A DNA stretch of 64,000 nucleotides from Paraburkholderia fynbosensis (GTDB taxonomy: Bacteria > Pseudomonadota > Gammaproteobacteria > Burkholderiales > Burkholderiaceae), in contig NZ_CADIKI010000001.1 of NCBI RefSeq assembly GCF_902859935.1, forward strand, positions 1 through 64,000, read 5' to 3'. This document shows positions 27,370 to 36,367 of the stretch, piece by piece. The position numbers were made by a program, and so were the translations under genes. Within the stretch, counting starts at the first letter, position 1. Every line of letters begins with the position of its first letter. A model generated the notes under the pieces. The model searched no databases. It was not told the DNA's origin and worked only from the letters and a program-made list of their open reading frames with translations.

Positions 27370-30300
27370 TTATATCGGCTGCTTCTTCATCAACAGCTTC
27401 AGCAGCACCGGCAGCAGCAGCAACACCAGCGGCAACTGCACGATCAGCCCGGAGATGATCGCGATCGCGAGCGGCTGCTGCATCGCCGAGCCTTGCCCGA
27501 GCGCGAACGCGAGCGGCAGCAGCGCGAGAATGGCGGCGATCGTCGTCATGGCAATGGGGCGCAGGCGATTGCGGCCAGCGCTACGCAACGCTTCGTCGAA
27601 CGGCATCTCCTCGTCCCGCACGAGGCTCTGCAATTCCGACACATAGAAGATCGCCACTTCGGTGACGATGCCGATGATCATCGTCATCCCCATCATCGCG
27701 GAGATGTTCAATTCGATGCCGGTGATCCACAGGCCGATGAACACCGCGCCCGCTGCCAGCAGCGGCATCGCCAGCACCGCCAGCGCGACGCGAAAGCGTT
27801 CGTAGAGAAACAGCAGCAGGCCGAACACCAGCGCGATCGCCGCACCGAACACGGTCAGCAGGCCCTTGAACGCGATCTGCTGTTGCTGGTACAAGCCGCC
27901 CAGTTCGTAGTAGACGCCCGTCGGCAACAGGTTGGCTTCGCCGAGCGCCTTCTGCACGTCGGCGATGGTGGAGCCGAGATCGCGTCCGTCGATGCGCGCG
28001 GTGACTGCGACCATCCGCTTGAGGTTGTCGCGGCTGATCTCAGGCTGGCCCGTCACCTTCACCTGATCGGCGACGCGGTTCAGCGCGAACAGATGCCCGT
28101 CCGGCGCGCGAATCTGTAACTGGCCCAGTTGCGTATCGGTCAGCTTCAACGCGCCGTCCACCCGCACGCGCACGCCGACCGTTTTCGGCCCGCTCTGGAA
28201 CTGTGTCGCCACGTTGCCTTCGACCATGTCGGACACCGCTTGGGCGATCGACTGCGGGTCCATGCCCTCGGCGGCGGCCGCGGCCGGCAGGATGTGCAAT
28301 TCGAGCGCGTCGCCGGCGGGGTTGATGCCGTCGTTCACGTCCACCACGCCCTGAATCTTGCCGATGCGCGCGGCGACCTTGCGCGCGGTGGTGTCGAGCG
28401 TGTTCGCGTCGTCGGAGAAGATCTTGATCTGCACAGGTTGGGGTACCGCCGTCAGGTCGCCGATCAGATCCTCCATCAACTGCGCGAGTTCGATATTGAC
28501 GCCTGGCACCTGCGCTTCGACCTGCGAGCGGATTTCTTCCATCACCGTGTCGATCGGCTCGCGCCGGCCGGACTTCAGCCGCACGAAGAAGTCGCCCTTG
28601 TTGGGCTCGTTCAGGTCGCCGCCGAGACCCGCGCCGGTGCGGCGCGAATAGGTCGACACATTCAGATTCGCGCGGATGATGCGCTCGATCTGCTTCATCA
28701 GCCGGTCGGTTTCGCTCACCGAGGTGCCCGCTTCGGTGTGATAGTCGAGCACGAAGCCACCTTCGTCCATGCTCGGCATGAAGCCGCTGCCTACCCGCGT
28801 GAACGCGAACGCGGCCACCATGATCAGCGGCACGACGCCGAGCAGCACGAGCACGGGCTTTGTCGTGACGCGCTCGACCAGCGTCGCGTAACGCCGGTTC
28901 AGCCACGCGGCGAAGCGGGTTTCAGCATGTTCTTCGGCGTCTTTCGGTTTCAGCCACCGGTCGCACAGAATCGGCACCGCGAGCCAGGTCACGAGAAACG
29001 AAATGAACAGCGCGCTCGCCATCGTCACCGAGAGTGCCTTGAAAAATGCGCCCGTCACGCCCGACAGAAACGCGAGCGGCACGAAGATGATCAGCGTCGC
29101 CGCCGAGGACCCGGCCAATGGCCGCGTGAATTCGAGCGCCGCGGCCATCACGCGGCCATGGAACGAGCGAGAGCCGGCTTCGCGCATGCGCCGCACGATG
29201 TGCTCGATCATCACGATCGCGTCGTCGATCACGAGGCCGACCGCGGCCGCCATGCCGCCGAGCGTCATGATGTTGAAGCCCATGCCGAACACGTCGAGCA
29301 GCAGGATCGTCGCGGCCATCACCACCGGCACCAGCGCCACGGCGATCGCGGTGATCTTCCAGTTGCGCAGGAACACGAACAGCGTAAGCGCCGCCAGCAC
29401 CACGCCGATCATGATCGCGTCGCGCACGCTGGTGGCCGATGCGATGACGAGTTCGCTCTGGTCGTACCAGTTCGACAGATGCACGCCCGGCGGCATCTGA
29501 TGCTGGAAGTCGGCGAGTTTCGCGCGGATTGCCTTCGCCATCGCGACGCTGTTCGCGCCGGGCTGCTGGTAGACGTTGAGCAGCACGGCGTCCTGGCCGT
29601 CGGCGGTGACGCGCATCCACTGCGGCACGACGCCCTGGCGCACCGTCGCGACGTCGCCCAGACGGATCTGCGCCGCGCCGCTCGCAGACACCACCACGTT
29701 GCGCAGTTCATCGAGCTGTGTGATCGTCGTGTTGGTGATCACGAGGTACAGCTTGTCGTGGTCCTCGATGCGTCCGTTGGCCATCAGCACGTTGTGCGCG
29801 CCAATCGCCTTCGATATGTCCGCAAGCGACAGTTTGTACGCGGCGAGGCGCGCGGGGTCGACCGCGACTTCGAATTCGTCCTGAGCGCCGCCGGTCACGT
29901 CGACCCGCGCGACGCCTTCCACCGACGACAGCAACGGCCGCATCTGGAACTGTGCGAGATCGTGCAATGCCGACAACGACTGCTGCGTCGACGTGAGGCT
30001 GTACGCGAGCACCGGAAACACGGTCGGGTCCATGCGCCGCACCTGCATCGAGGTGCCGGGCGGCAGCGTCGCGAGAATCTCGCCGATGGCCGACTGTGCC
30101 TGCAGCGTGGCCTGCGCCATGTCGGTCCCCCAGTCGAAGTTCAGCGAGATTTCCGCCGCTCCGCGGCTGGTGGTCGACTCGACGTCGCGCACGTTCGGCA
30201 CGCGGCGCAGCGCTTCTTCGACCGGCATCGTGACGAGGGTGGCCATTTGTTCGGCGGGGCGGTCGCCCGCGTCGAGCGAGACCACCGCGCGCGGAAACGC

Positions 30301-30420
30301 GACGTTCGGAAACAGCGAGATCGGCAGACGGAACGCAGCCAGTGCGCCCGCGATCGCCAGCAGTGCGATCACGAACAGCAGCGAGCGGCGATGCGTCTGC
30401 ATCCATTGACCGAAGTTCAT
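27370..30420 (-). CDS. RND efflux transporter, inner-membrane pump
   Basis: A 1016-residue AcrB/CusA-superfamily pump with the usual layout: TM1 (L-L-F-V-I-A-L-L-A-I), a large periplasmic loop, TM2-6, a second loop and TM8-12. TM4 carries G-L-V-I-D-D-A-I-V-M-I-E; the paired Asp residues are the proton relay of drug-type (HAE) pumps rather than the single Asp of metal pumps. It exports its substrate from periplasm or membrane through the partner proteins encoded just upstream. Its start overlaps the adaptor's stop (ATGA). Substrate unknown. Confidence 0.93.
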   Translation of the reverse strand: MNFGQWMQTHRRSLLFVIALLAIAGALAAFRLPISLFPNVAFPRAVVSLDAGDRPAEQMATLVTMPVEEALRRVPNVRDVESTTSRGAAEISLNFDWGTDMAQATLQAQSAIGEILATLPPGTSMQVRRMDPTVFPVLAYSLTSTQQSLSALHDLAQFQMRPLLSSVEGVARVDVTGGAQDEFEVAVDPARLAAYKLSLADISKAIGAHNVLMANGRIEDHDKLYLVITNTTITQLDELRNVVVSASGAAQIRLGDVATVRQGVVPQWMRVTADGQDAVLLNVYQQPGANSVAMAKAIRAKLADFQHQMPPGVHLSNWYDQSELVIASATSVRDAIMIGVVLAALTLFVFLRNWKITAIAVALVPVVMAATILLLDVFGMGFNIMTLGGMAAAVGLVIDDAIVMIEHIVRRMREAGSRSFHGRVMAAALEFTRPLAGSSAATLIIFVPLAFLSGVTGAFFKALSVTMASALFISFLVTWLAVPILCDRWLKPKDAEEHAETRFAAWLNRRYATLVERVTTKPVLVLLGVVPLIMVAAFAFTRVGSGFMPSMDEGGFVLDYHTEAGTSVSETDRLMKQIERIIRANLNVSTYSRRTGAGLGGDLNEPNKGDFFVRLKSGRREPIDTVMEEIRSQVEAQVPGVNIELAQLMEDLIGDLTAVPQPVQIKIFSDDANTLDTTARKVAARIGKIQGVVDVNDGINPAGDALELHILPAAAAAEGMDPQSIAQAVSDMVEGNVATQFQSGPKTVGVRVRVDGALKLTDTQLGQLQIRAPDGHLFALNRVADQVKVTGQPEISRDNLKRMVAVTARIDGRDLGSTIADVQKALGEANLLPTGVYYELGGLYQQQQIAFKGLLTVFGAAIALVFGLLLFLYERFRVALAVLAMPLLAAGAVFIGLWITGIELNISAMMGMTMIIGIVTEVAIFYVSELQSLVRDEEMPFDEALRSAGRNRLRPIAMTTIAAILALLPLAFALGQGSAMQQPLAIAIISGLIVQLPLVLLLLPVLLKLLMKKQPI

Positions 30421-31559
30421 TGCGGTGCGCCCGCGCTGGTTCGCACCGCCATGCCGTCCTTCAATTCATAGTTGCCGCTGACAACGAGGGCCTGGGCGGC
30501 ATCGATCGGGCCGTCCACACCGTAGCAATCGCCGTTCTCGATCTGAACGCTTACGGCGACGCGGCGCGCCTTGTTTTGCGCCGCGATCTGGAATACGTAC
30601 GCGCCCTCGTCGTCCTTGAGCACCGCCGCGCGCGGCACGACCCAATGCGTGCCGCTGCGGGTCGCGATGCTGGCGCTCACGCGCGTGCCCGGAATGAACG
30701 CACTCTGGCCGAGCGGCACGTTCGCGCCCACGTCCACCTGTTGGCTCTGCGGATTGATCGCGGCGCCGACCTGCACCACGCGGCCATTGACCGGCGTGTT
30801 CGCGAGTGCGGTCGACAGGCCGCGCAGCGTGACGGAGTCGCCCGTGTGAATCGCGGCAGCGTCCGACGGTTCGACGCCGAGCATTACGTTCGCGCGCGCG
30901 TCTTTCGCATTGCCGCCGGCCAGTTGCAGGATCGCTGCGCCCGGTTGCACCTGGTCGCCCTGTGCCGCCGACAGTTGCATCACCACGCCATCGAGCGGCG
31001 CGGTGACGACCTTGTTGCCGCTCTTGACGCCGGTCTGATTCTGCGCAGCGAGCGCCTGTTGTGCATCGTCGGCGGCCTTGCGGGCGGCTGCGAGTTGCGA
31101 CTGCGTGGCGAGCCCCTTGTCATACAGCGACTGCGTGCGCGTCAGCTCGCCTTGCGCGAGCGTCAAGGCGCTCTTCGCCTGGCTCGCGGCGAGCACGGCG
31201 GCGGGATCGGCCTGCACGACGAACAGCGGCGTGCCGCGCGTGACGCGCTGGCCGGACTGCACGCGCATCTGCACGATGCGTGCGACGTAGGGCAGATTGA
31301 TGGTCGTGAGATTGGAGGCGGACGCGGCGACGATGCCGAAAGCGCGCACCGGTTGCGCGATTTCGGCGCGTTGCACGCGAACGGTCTGCACGGATACGAC
31401 GGGGTGATCGGCGGCATCAGCGGCGGGGGCCGCGCTTGCGCCGGCTGCACGAGCCGCGCTCACGGCGTGGACCGCCACGGACAGCAGCGCGGCGCAGGCG
31501 AGCGCGCTCGCCACAGCGGCGACGCGCGACCGTGAGCTTGGGAGTGGACTATTTCGCAT
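30417..31559 (-). CDS. RND efflux periplasmic adaptor (membrane fusion protein)
   Basis: A 380-residue HlyD/AcrA-type adaptor. It has an Arg-containing N-terminal signal anchor, a lipoyl half-motif (V-R-A-F-G-I-V-A-A), a helical hairpin around residues 125-170 rich in Ala and Gln, a second lipoyl half (V-V-T-A-P-L-D-G-V-V), then a beta-barrel and a membrane-proximal domain. It connects the RND pump to the outer-membrane channel. Its start overlaps the end of the channel gene by a few codons and its stop overlaps the pump start, so the three are one operon. Confidence 0.92.
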   Translation of the reverse strand: MRNSPLPSSRSRVAAVASALACAALLSVAVHAVSAARAAGASAAPAADAADHPVVSVQTVRVQRAEIAQPVRAFGIVAASASNLTTINLPYVARIVQMRVQSGQRVTRGTPLFVVQADPAAVLAASQAKSALTLAQGELTRTQSLYDKGLATQSQLAAARKAADDAQQALAAQNQTGVKSGNKVVTAPLDGVVMQLSAAQGDQVQPGAAILQLAGGNAKDARANVMLGVEPSDAAAIHTGDSVTLRGLSTALANTPVNGRVVQVGAAINPQSQQVDVGANVPLGQSAFIPGTRVSASIATRSGTHWVVPRAAVLKDDEGAYVFQIAAQNKARRVAVSVQIENGDCYGVDGPIDAAQALVVSGNYELKDGMAVRTSAGAPQ

Positions 31560-33018
31560 GAGTGTCGATGAACGTCTGAGCGGAGGTGAAGGCGTCGGGA
31601 ATCGTGCTGCCTAGCAGCGCCTGCAAGCCGACGCGCTGTTCGGCGAGCGACTCGCGCAGTGTCGCTATGTCGACACGTTTGGCGAGCGCGGCGCTTTGCG
31701 CGTCGGTATACGCGCCGAGCGCGAGATTGTGTTCGGCATAGGCCGCGGCCGCATGCTGGGCAGCGAGGTCCACATCGGGCAGCGCGCTTTCGGTCTGCTG
31801 CCATTGCCGGGTGAGGATCGCGAGGTCCGCGCGCATCTGCGCGACGTCGGCGTAGGCCTGGTTCAGGCGCGTCTGATATTCGTCGCGCAGCCGTTGTCGG
31901 GTGGCCTTTTCGATCGCCACGTTGCCCTGGTTGCGGTTGAAGATCGGCAGACTCAGGTTGATCTGGAAGCCGCTGGTGTAGATGTTCGACGTGTCGCGCG
32001 CACGCACGAAGCCCACCGATAGGCTCGGAAACTGGCTCAGAATCGCCGCGCGATATTTCTGCTCCTGCGCTTCGTAGCCTGCCTGCAGCGCGATCAGGTC
32101 GGGGCGGCGTTGTGCGAGCGAGGCGAGCGCGCCGTCGAGCGTGGGCTCGCTCAGCGGCGCGATGTCTTCGCCGCCGCGCAGCGGCAACTGGACGTCGGGC
32201 GCGAGGCCGAGCAATGCGTTCAAATCGTGGTGCGTCTGCTGCGCGGCGCGTTCGGCGTCCGTGGCCTGCTTGCGCGCGTCGCTATACGCGGTGAGCGCGG
32301 CGCTCAGCGTGTCGTCGGTGAGGTTGCCGTCGCGGCGCGCTTCGGCCATCCGTTCATAGCGCGTGCGCGCAAGCTCGCGTTGTTGCTCCAGCAGCGGCAG
32401 CGTGTCCTGCTGGAAGCGCGTCTTGATGAACAACTGCCGCGCTTGCGCGACGATCTGCCATTCCTGCCAGAGCAGGCCGAGATCGGTTTTGGCGACCGTG
32501 GCGTCGGCGGACTGTTTGTTCGCGCTGCGCAGCACGATCGCCATCACGTCGATGCTCAAGCCATAATTGAACGCGCGCGTCGTGCCGGCGGCGCCGGGGT
32601 AGTCGCTCGACACGCTCAGTTGCGGGTCGGGCAACAATCCTGCCGAGTAGGCTTGAGCACGCGCGATGCCGAGATCGTCGCGGGCCAGTTTGAGCTCGGG
32701 ATTGTTGGCCACCGCGAGCATCGCGACTTCGTCGATGTCGAGCCCGTCGGACGGATCGAAACGATGCGCAGCGAGCTCGGGCAGCGGCATGCGCGATGCG
32801 TCGATCTGGATGCGCTCGAGTGAACGCGCGGAGGTGGACGTGTCGTGCGGCGCGAGCGGCTCGCGGTGATACCACGCGCAGCCGCCCAGCAGCAACGCGG
32901 CGAGGGCCACGAGCGCGCGCAGCCGTGGCGCGCAGCGCGCGGCCCCTGACGCGCAGGTGACGGCGTGCTCTGGGAGTGCCGCCGGGAAGGCCGCCGCGGC
33001 GGCGTCGAAAACGGGCAA
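31549..33018 (-). CDS. TolC-family outer-membrane efflux lipoprotein
   Basis: An outer-membrane factor with two TolC-type repeats: the first coiled-coil half around N-N-P-E-L-K-L-A-R-D-D, the second around R-P-D-L-I-A-L-Q. The N-terminal signal ends in lipobox L-G-G-C, so the channel is lipid-anchored. Start choice is uncertain. TTG 33018 has GGAG seven bases upstream and gives 489 residues; GTG 33090 would add 24 residues but lies only 8 bp from a regulator box and has no ribosome binding site. First gene of the efflux operon, divergent from a two-component system that probably controls it. Confidence 0.88.
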   Translation of the reverse strand: MPVFDAAAAAFPAALPEHAVTCASGAARCAPRLRALVALAALLLGGCAWYHREPLAPHDTSTSARSLERIQIDASRMPLPELAAHRFDPSDGLDIDEVAMLAVANNPELKLARDDLGIARAQAYSAGLLPDPQLSVSSDYPGAAGTTRAFNYGLSIDVMAIVLRSANKQSADATVAKTDLGLLWQEWQIVAQARQLFIKTRFQQDTLPLLEQQRELARTRYERMAEARRDGNLTDDTLSAALTAYSDARKQATDAERAAQQTHHDLNALLGLAPDVQLPLRGGEDIAPLSEPTLDGALASLAQRRPDLIALQAGYEAQEQKYRAAILSQFPSLSVGFVRARDTSNIYTSGFQINLSLPIFNRNQGNVAIEKATRQRLRDEYQTRLNQAYADVAQMRADLAILTRQWQQTESALPDVDLAAQHAAAAYAEHNLALGAYTDAQSAALAKRVDIATLRESLAEQRVGLQALLGSTIPDAFTSAQTFIDTHAK

Positions 33019-33098
33019 AATCCGGCTCCGGAATGAAGAGTTGAAGCAATCGCGAGCGCATGCCGCGGAAAAGTGGTGCCGAGTTTGCACACGGAGCG

Positions 33099-33203
33099 CT
33101 TAAGTCACGCTTAACTTCAAATTAAGCTGGACATCGGCGGCGCATTGGTCCGCTGTAAGGTGGAGACAAGGCAGCACCAAGGAAGTGCTAAGGAAGCGTT
33201 AAG
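33099..33203. promoter_or_regulatory. OmpR-type direct-repeat array in efflux / two-component divergent promoter
   Basis: At 33099-33115 lies CTTAAG-TCACG-CTTAAC, nearly a consensus PmrA/QseB box. At 33176-33203 three half-sites stand in a row with 11-bp period: ACCAAG-GAAGT-GCTAAG-GAAGC-GTTAAG. The region separates the efflux operon (minus strand) from the response regulator (plus strand), so binding could control both directions. Confidence 0.65.
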
Positions 33204-33252
33204 CTGGCGGCCTGGACAATGTGCGGGCAATAAACGGGACGGAGAAAAGGCC

Positions 33253-33912
33253 ATGCGCCTGCTACTGGTCGAAGACGACGAGATGATTGCGGAAACGGTG
33301 CTGGGCGCGATGCGCCGTTCCGGCTATGCGATCGACTGGGCTGGAGACGGCCGCGCGGCGGAGTTGTCTTTGGGCAATGATGTGTACGACCTGGTGCTGC
33401 TCGATCTCGGCTTGCCGAAGAAGGACGGCATCGACGTGCTCAACGCGTATCGCAAGCGCGGCGGCGCAGCGCCGGTCATCATCCTGACCGCGCGCGATGC
33501 GGTCGACGAACGGATTCGCGGCCTCGACGCCGGCGCCGACGATTATCTGATCAAGCCGTTCGACCTCGACGAACTGGCCGCGCGCGCGCGCGCGCTGCTG
33601 CGCCGGCGTACCGGCCAGAAGCAGCCCATCTATGCGCACGGCGAACTCACGCTCGACCCCGCCGCGCACGAAGTCACCAAGGACGGTGCGCCGCTGCCGC
33701 TCGTGCCGCGAGAGTTCGCGCTGCTGCAGGCGCTGATCGAAGAGCCGACCCGCGTGTTCACCAAGGCCGAGCTCGAAGAAAAGCTGTATGGCTGGGGCGA
33801 GGAAGTCGGCAGCAACACGATCGAGGTCCACGTGCACAGCTTGCGGCGCAAGATCGGCGCGGAGCAGGTCGTGACGGTGCGCGGCGTCGGTTACCGTCTG
33901 AAGAGGTGCTGA
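33253..33912 (+). CDS. OmpR-family response regulator (QseB/PmrA type)
   Basis: A 219-residue regulator with phospho-acceptor Asp51 (L-V-L-L-D-L-G-L-P), conserved Lys in I-K-P-F, and a C-terminal winged helix (S-N-T-I-E-V-H-V-H-S-L-R-R-K-I, V-R-G-V-G-Y-R-L). ATG 33253 follows GGAGAAAAGG. Its stop overlaps the start of the kinase gene (TGATG). It is divergent from the RND operon with OmpR-type sites between, which points to local control of efflux. Confidence 0.93.
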   Translation: MRLLLVEDDEMIAETVLGAMRRSGYAIDWAGDGRAAELSLGNDVYDLVLLDLGLPKKDGIDVLNAYRKRGGAAPVIILTARDAVDERIRGLDAGADDYLIKPFDLDELAARARALLRRRTGQKQPIYAHGELTLDPAAHEVTKDGAPLPLVPREFALLQALIEEPTRVFTKAELEEKLYGWGEEVGSNTIEVHVHSLRRKIGAEQVVTVRGVGYRLKRC

Positions 33913-35276
33913 TGAAGTCGATTCGCCGCTGGCTGCTGGGCTGGTTGATTTTCGGCATGGCGGCGGCCTCGGCCGTGGCCGCCTTCGGCATCTTTCAGAC
34001 GGCCCGGCAGGAAGCCGGCGAACTGTTCGACTACGAACTGCGCACGATCGCGGTGTCGTTACCGTCGAACCTGAATGGCGCGGGAGACGGCGAGCATCGC
34101 CATCCGGACCTCGGTGGACTGTCCGACGACCGGGTCGTCATCGAAATCTGGGATCGGGGCGGCGAGCTGATCTATCACTCGATGCAGGCGCCGGTGTTCG
34201 AGCGGCTGCCGGAGGGGTTCAGCATGGTCGAGCAGGGCGGCTCGCAATGGCGCACCTTCGGCGTGCAGCAGAAAGAGCGCTACGTGCAGGTTGCGCAGCC
34301 CATCTCGGTACGCGAAGACCTCGCGCTGCGGCTCGCACTGCACACGCTGTGGCCCCTCGGCGTGCTGGTCCCGGTGACGATCGTGCTGGTGCTGCTGGTC
34401 GTCGCGCGCGGGCTCGCGCCGATCGGCGGCCTGTCGCGCGCGCTGTCGACGCGTTCGATCGACTCGCTCGAACCGCTGCGTCTGGACGGCAGCTTGCCGG
34501 TCGAAATCAAGCCGCTGGTGGAAGCGCTCAACGATCTGCTGCAAAGGCTGCACACCGCGTCACAGGCGCAGCGCACGTTCATTGCCGATGCCGCTCACGA
34601 GCTGCGCTCGCCGCTCGCCGCGCTGAAGCTGCAATTGCAGGCGGCTTCGCGCGACGGCTCGTTGAAGGGCGAAGGGCAGGCGCTCGAGCGCGTCGAGGGA
34701 CGCGTGAACCGGATCATTCATCTCGTGCAGCAGTTGTTGACGCTCGCGCGCGAGGACGCGCAGCCGGTGACGTCGATGGTGCCGGTCAGCTTGCGCCGCA
34801 TCGGCGAGCAGGTGGTGGGCGACCTGTCGTTGCTGGCTGAATCGGCGCAGATCGATCTCGGGCTCGAATGCGAAGACGCGCGCACACCCAACGACGCCTA
34901 CACGGTGTTCGCCGACCCGCACGGCATGGGCGTAATGTTAGCTAACCTGATCAATAACGCGATCCGGCACACGCCGCGGGGCGGCCGTGTCGATTTGGTA
35001 CTCAAGCGGGCGGGAGCCCGGGTCGGCTTCGACGTCATCGACAATGGTTCGGGCGTCCCGCAGGCCGAGATCGAGCGCGTGTTCGACCGCTTCTATCGCG
35101 GCGAGGAAGCGCGCGGCGACGGTAGCGGCCTCGGACTCGCGATCGTGTCGCGGATCGCCGAGCGGCATCAGTTGGGACTGTCGTTGCGCAATAACGAGGG
35201 GCGGCCGGGCCTGTGCGTGGCGGTCTTCGGTCTGAAGGCGCACGATGCCGAGGCGCCTGTCGCGCTCAGAGTCTGA
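33912..35276 (+). CDS. Sensor histidine kinase, QseC/TctE type
   Basis: A 454-residue kinase: TM1 at about 7-28, a periplasmic sensor of about 115 residues with a His/Asp-containing patch (G-D-G-E-H-R-H-P-D), TM2 near 146-165, a HAMP-like linker, and His229 in D-A-A-H-E-L-R-S-P. The ATPase has N-L-I-N-N-A-I-R-H and G-D-G-S-G-L-G-L-A-I. ATG 33912 overlaps the response-regulator stop. The His-rich sensor patch could mean metal or pH sensing (inference). Confidence 0.92.
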   Translation: MKSIRRWLLGWLIFGMAAASAVAAFGIFQTARQEAGELFDYELRTIAVSLPSNLNGAGDGEHRHPDLGGLSDDRVVIEIWDRGGELIYHSMQAPVFERLPEGFSMVEQGGSQWRTFGVQQKERYVQVAQPISVREDLALRLALHTLWPLGVLVPVTIVLVLLVVARGLAPIGGLSRALSTRSIDSLEPLRLDGSLPVEIKPLVEALNDLLQRLHTASQAQRTFIADAAHELRSPLAALKLQLQAASRDGSLKGEGQALERVEGRVNRIIHLVQQLLTLAREDAQPVTSMVPVSLRRIGEQVVGDLSLLAESAQIDLGLECEDARTPNDAYTVFADPHGMGVMLANLINNAIRHTPRGGRVDLVLKRAGARVGFDVIDNGSGVPQAEIERVFDRFYRGEEARGDGSGLGLAIVSRIAERHQLGLSLRNNEGRPGLCVAVFGLKAHDAEAPVALRV

Positions 35277-35581
35277 CGGGGCTCGCGGGAAGGGCGCAAA
35301 TACGCCATTCGCGGGGAAGCGCGGGTGCTGGCGCCGATTCGAACGGCGCTGTGAAATTGGCCAGTAGAGGGGCCCGTGAAGCGGCCCGTGAAGTGGCCCG
35401 TGAAGCGCCCCGTGAAGCGGTGAATTCGCCTGCCACCGGGTCGGCGTCGACCCGCGTCGTAGGCCCGCAACCGCGCTCGCTCATCGCCTCGCGGCCACCC
35501 GCGCTTGCGTCCCGACGGCGTTGTCACGAGCGCATTGCCGCACGCTGCTACAATCTCGTCTTTCTCGATTGATTGTGCGCT
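35277..35581. other. Intergenic region before the ProQ-domain gene
   Basis: About 300 bases between the kinase and the ProQ-domain gene. Apart from a fourfold 12-bp tandem repeat (35371-35418) and the promoter of the next gene no feature is visible. Frames through the repeat on both strands look like repeat artefacts (R-E-A-x or S-R-A-x). Confidence 0.45.
35371..35418. repeat. Four tandem copies of a 12-bp unit
   Basis: The unit GGCCCGTGAAGC is repeated four times (35371-35382, 35383-35394, 35395-35406, 35407-35418), the copies differing from each other at single positions. It lies 94 bases after the kinase stop codon. Probably slipped-strand expansion; the copy number may vary between strains. 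Confidence 0.85.
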
Positions 35582-36349
35582 ATGGGTTTCGAACAACTCG
35601 CTGAACTGAAGAAGCAACTGGCCGCGGCACGCGCCGAAGCTGCGCCCGCCGCCAGGTCCGATGCCAAACCGGCATCCAAGCCTGCTTCGAAGGCCGATTC
35701 CAAGGCCGGTTCCAGGCCGGGCGCGAGGCCTGCCCGCAAGCCCGCGCAACCGCGTCGCGACGCGTCCGCAGCGGCCGCGCAAGCGAAGCCGGCGGTGGAC
35801 GCCAAGCCGGTCGACCCGGTGGTGAAATCGATCGGGCGTCTGCAAAAGCGCTTCCCGATCGCCTTCCCGAAGAATCCGGCGCCCAAGCTGCCGCTGAAGG
35901 TCGGCATCTTCGAAGACCTCGTCGTGCATGCGAAGGAACTGTCGCTGAGCGAAGCCGAATTGCGCGACGCGATCAAGACGTGGTGCCGCGGCAGCCGCTA
36001 CTGGAAGTGTCTCGTCGAAGGCGCGGCACGCGTCGATCTGACGGGCGCCCCCGTGGGCCAGGTCACCGCGCAGGAAGCAGCGGGCGCGCAGCGTCTGCAG
36101 GCGCATCGCGCCGGCAAGGGCGCGCCGAAGGCGGCAGCAGCGGGTGCGTCTGCGGTTGAAGGCGCAACCGAAGCGACGAGCGCGACGGTCGATGCAGCCG
36201 AAGCAGCGAACACGCCGGGTGCGTCCGACAGCGACGGCAAGCCGCAGGCCGGCGCCACTGAGCCGGCCGGGTCCAGCGAAACGGCTGCAGCGCCGGCCGA
36301 TTCGCCCGCCGATTCGCCGGTCAATTCCCCGGCCGCACCCGAAGCATAA
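35582..36349 (+). CDS. ProQ/FinO-domain RNA-binding protein
   Basis: A 255-residue protein with a central ProQ/FinO domain (about residues 78-150: F-P-I-A-F-P-K-N-P-A-P-K-L-P-L-K, then A-I-K-T-W-C-R-G-S-R-Y-W-K). On either side are long disordered arms: an N-terminal Lys/Ala-rich arm with K-P-A-S-K repeats and a C-terminal acidic Ala/Pro/Ser-rich tail (D-S-P-A-D-S-P-V-N-S-P). ProQ proteins bind structured small RNAs and mRNA 3' ends. The start M-G-F-E-Q-L was preferred over ATG 35573. The long tail is larger than in enterobacterial ProQ. Confidence 0.88.
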   Translation: MGFEQLAELKKQLAAARAEAAPAARSDAKPASKPASKADSKAGSRPGARPARKPAQPRRDASAAAAQAKPAVDAKPVDPVVKSIGRLQKRFPIAFPKNPAPKLPLKVGIFEDLVVHAKELSLSEAELRDAIKTWCRGSRYWKCLVEGAARVDLTGAPVGQVTAQEAAGAQRLQAHRAGKGAPKAAAAGASAVEGATEATSATVDAAEAANTPGASDSDGKPQAGATEPAGSSETAAAPADSPADSPVNSPAAPEA

Positions 36350-36367
36350 AGTCCTCGGCCACTCCAT

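Noticed and set aside
28129..30471. A 780-codon plus-strand open frame
   Set aside because: Antisense shadow of the RND pump gene, a result of high GC at third positions; no domain is visible.
35371..35418. Tandem 12-bp units considered as a CRISPR or regulatory array
   Set aside because: There are no spacers; the units are contiguous and short, so this is a simple tandem repeat.
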